Assembly (NCBI GenBank): GCA_934635545.1
Contig: CAKTZN010000032.1
Span: 1-12,928, forward strand
Direction of reading: 5' to 3'
DNA from: an uncultured Oscillospiraceae bacterium
Lineage (GTDB): Bacteria; Bacillota; Clostridia; Oscillospirales; Oscillospiraceae
DNA: 12,928 nucleotides
A model generated the notes under the pieces. That model was not told the origin of the DNA. It searched no databases and worked only from the letters and a program-made list of their open reading frames with translations. A program made the position numbers and the translations under genes. The stretch's first letter is position 1. Each line of letters starts with the position of its first letter. Below are positions 12,915-12,928 of this stretch, one piece after another.

Positions 12915-12928
12915 TTTTATACATCGAA

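Overview
The window looks like a chromosomal segment from a high-GC, gut-type Firmicute of class Clostridia, close to Oscillospiraceae such as Flavonifractor or Intestinimonas. That placement is inferred from the mix of strong AGGAGG-type ribosome sites, a lipoprotein signal peptide, TTGACA/TATAAT promoters beside high-GC coding DNA, and Clostridium-like enzymes. Every gene reads leftward (minus strand). I see no tRNA, rRNA, insertion sequence or CRISPR array.

Centre (about 9540 down to 2909): one long operon. It starts at an excellent sigma-54 (-24/-12) promoter at 9233-9248, with a 25-bp near-perfect dyad about 180 bp upstream of the predicted start as the likely activator site. Gene order is 3-hydroxyacyl-CoA-type dehydrogenase, acetoacetate-decarboxylase-family protein, tripartite tricarboxylate transporter genes tctB, tctC and tctA, a membrane-anchored ASCH protein, and a small cupin, ending at a hairpin at 2909-2941. 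Three hairpins, two of them with 17-bp stems, sit between tctC and tctA.

Left end (2872 down to 1): a sigma-A promoter drives a sigma-54-dependent activator (PrpR-N, PAS, AAA+ with GAFTGA, Fis helix-turn-helix). A 4-hydroxybutyrate-dehydrogenase-like iron alcohol dehydrogenase follows and is cut by the window edge. The simplest reading is that the activator senses a carboxylate and switches on the central operon. A hydroxy acid would be imported by TctABC and oxidised to a 3-keto acid. It would then be decarboxylated, and the iron dehydrogenase may recycle NADH on the product. The substrate cannot be named from sequence.

Right end (12928 down to 9589): two independent TetR units. One is TetR / five-helix membrane protein / alpha-beta hydrolase, joined by GTGA and ATGA overlaps, behind a perfect TTGACA-N17-TATAAT promoter with overlapping dyads. 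The other is TetR followed by a chloramphenicol-acetyltransferase-fold protein, with an intrinsic terminator between the two genes. A 19-bp hairpin after the acetyltransferase closes this region.
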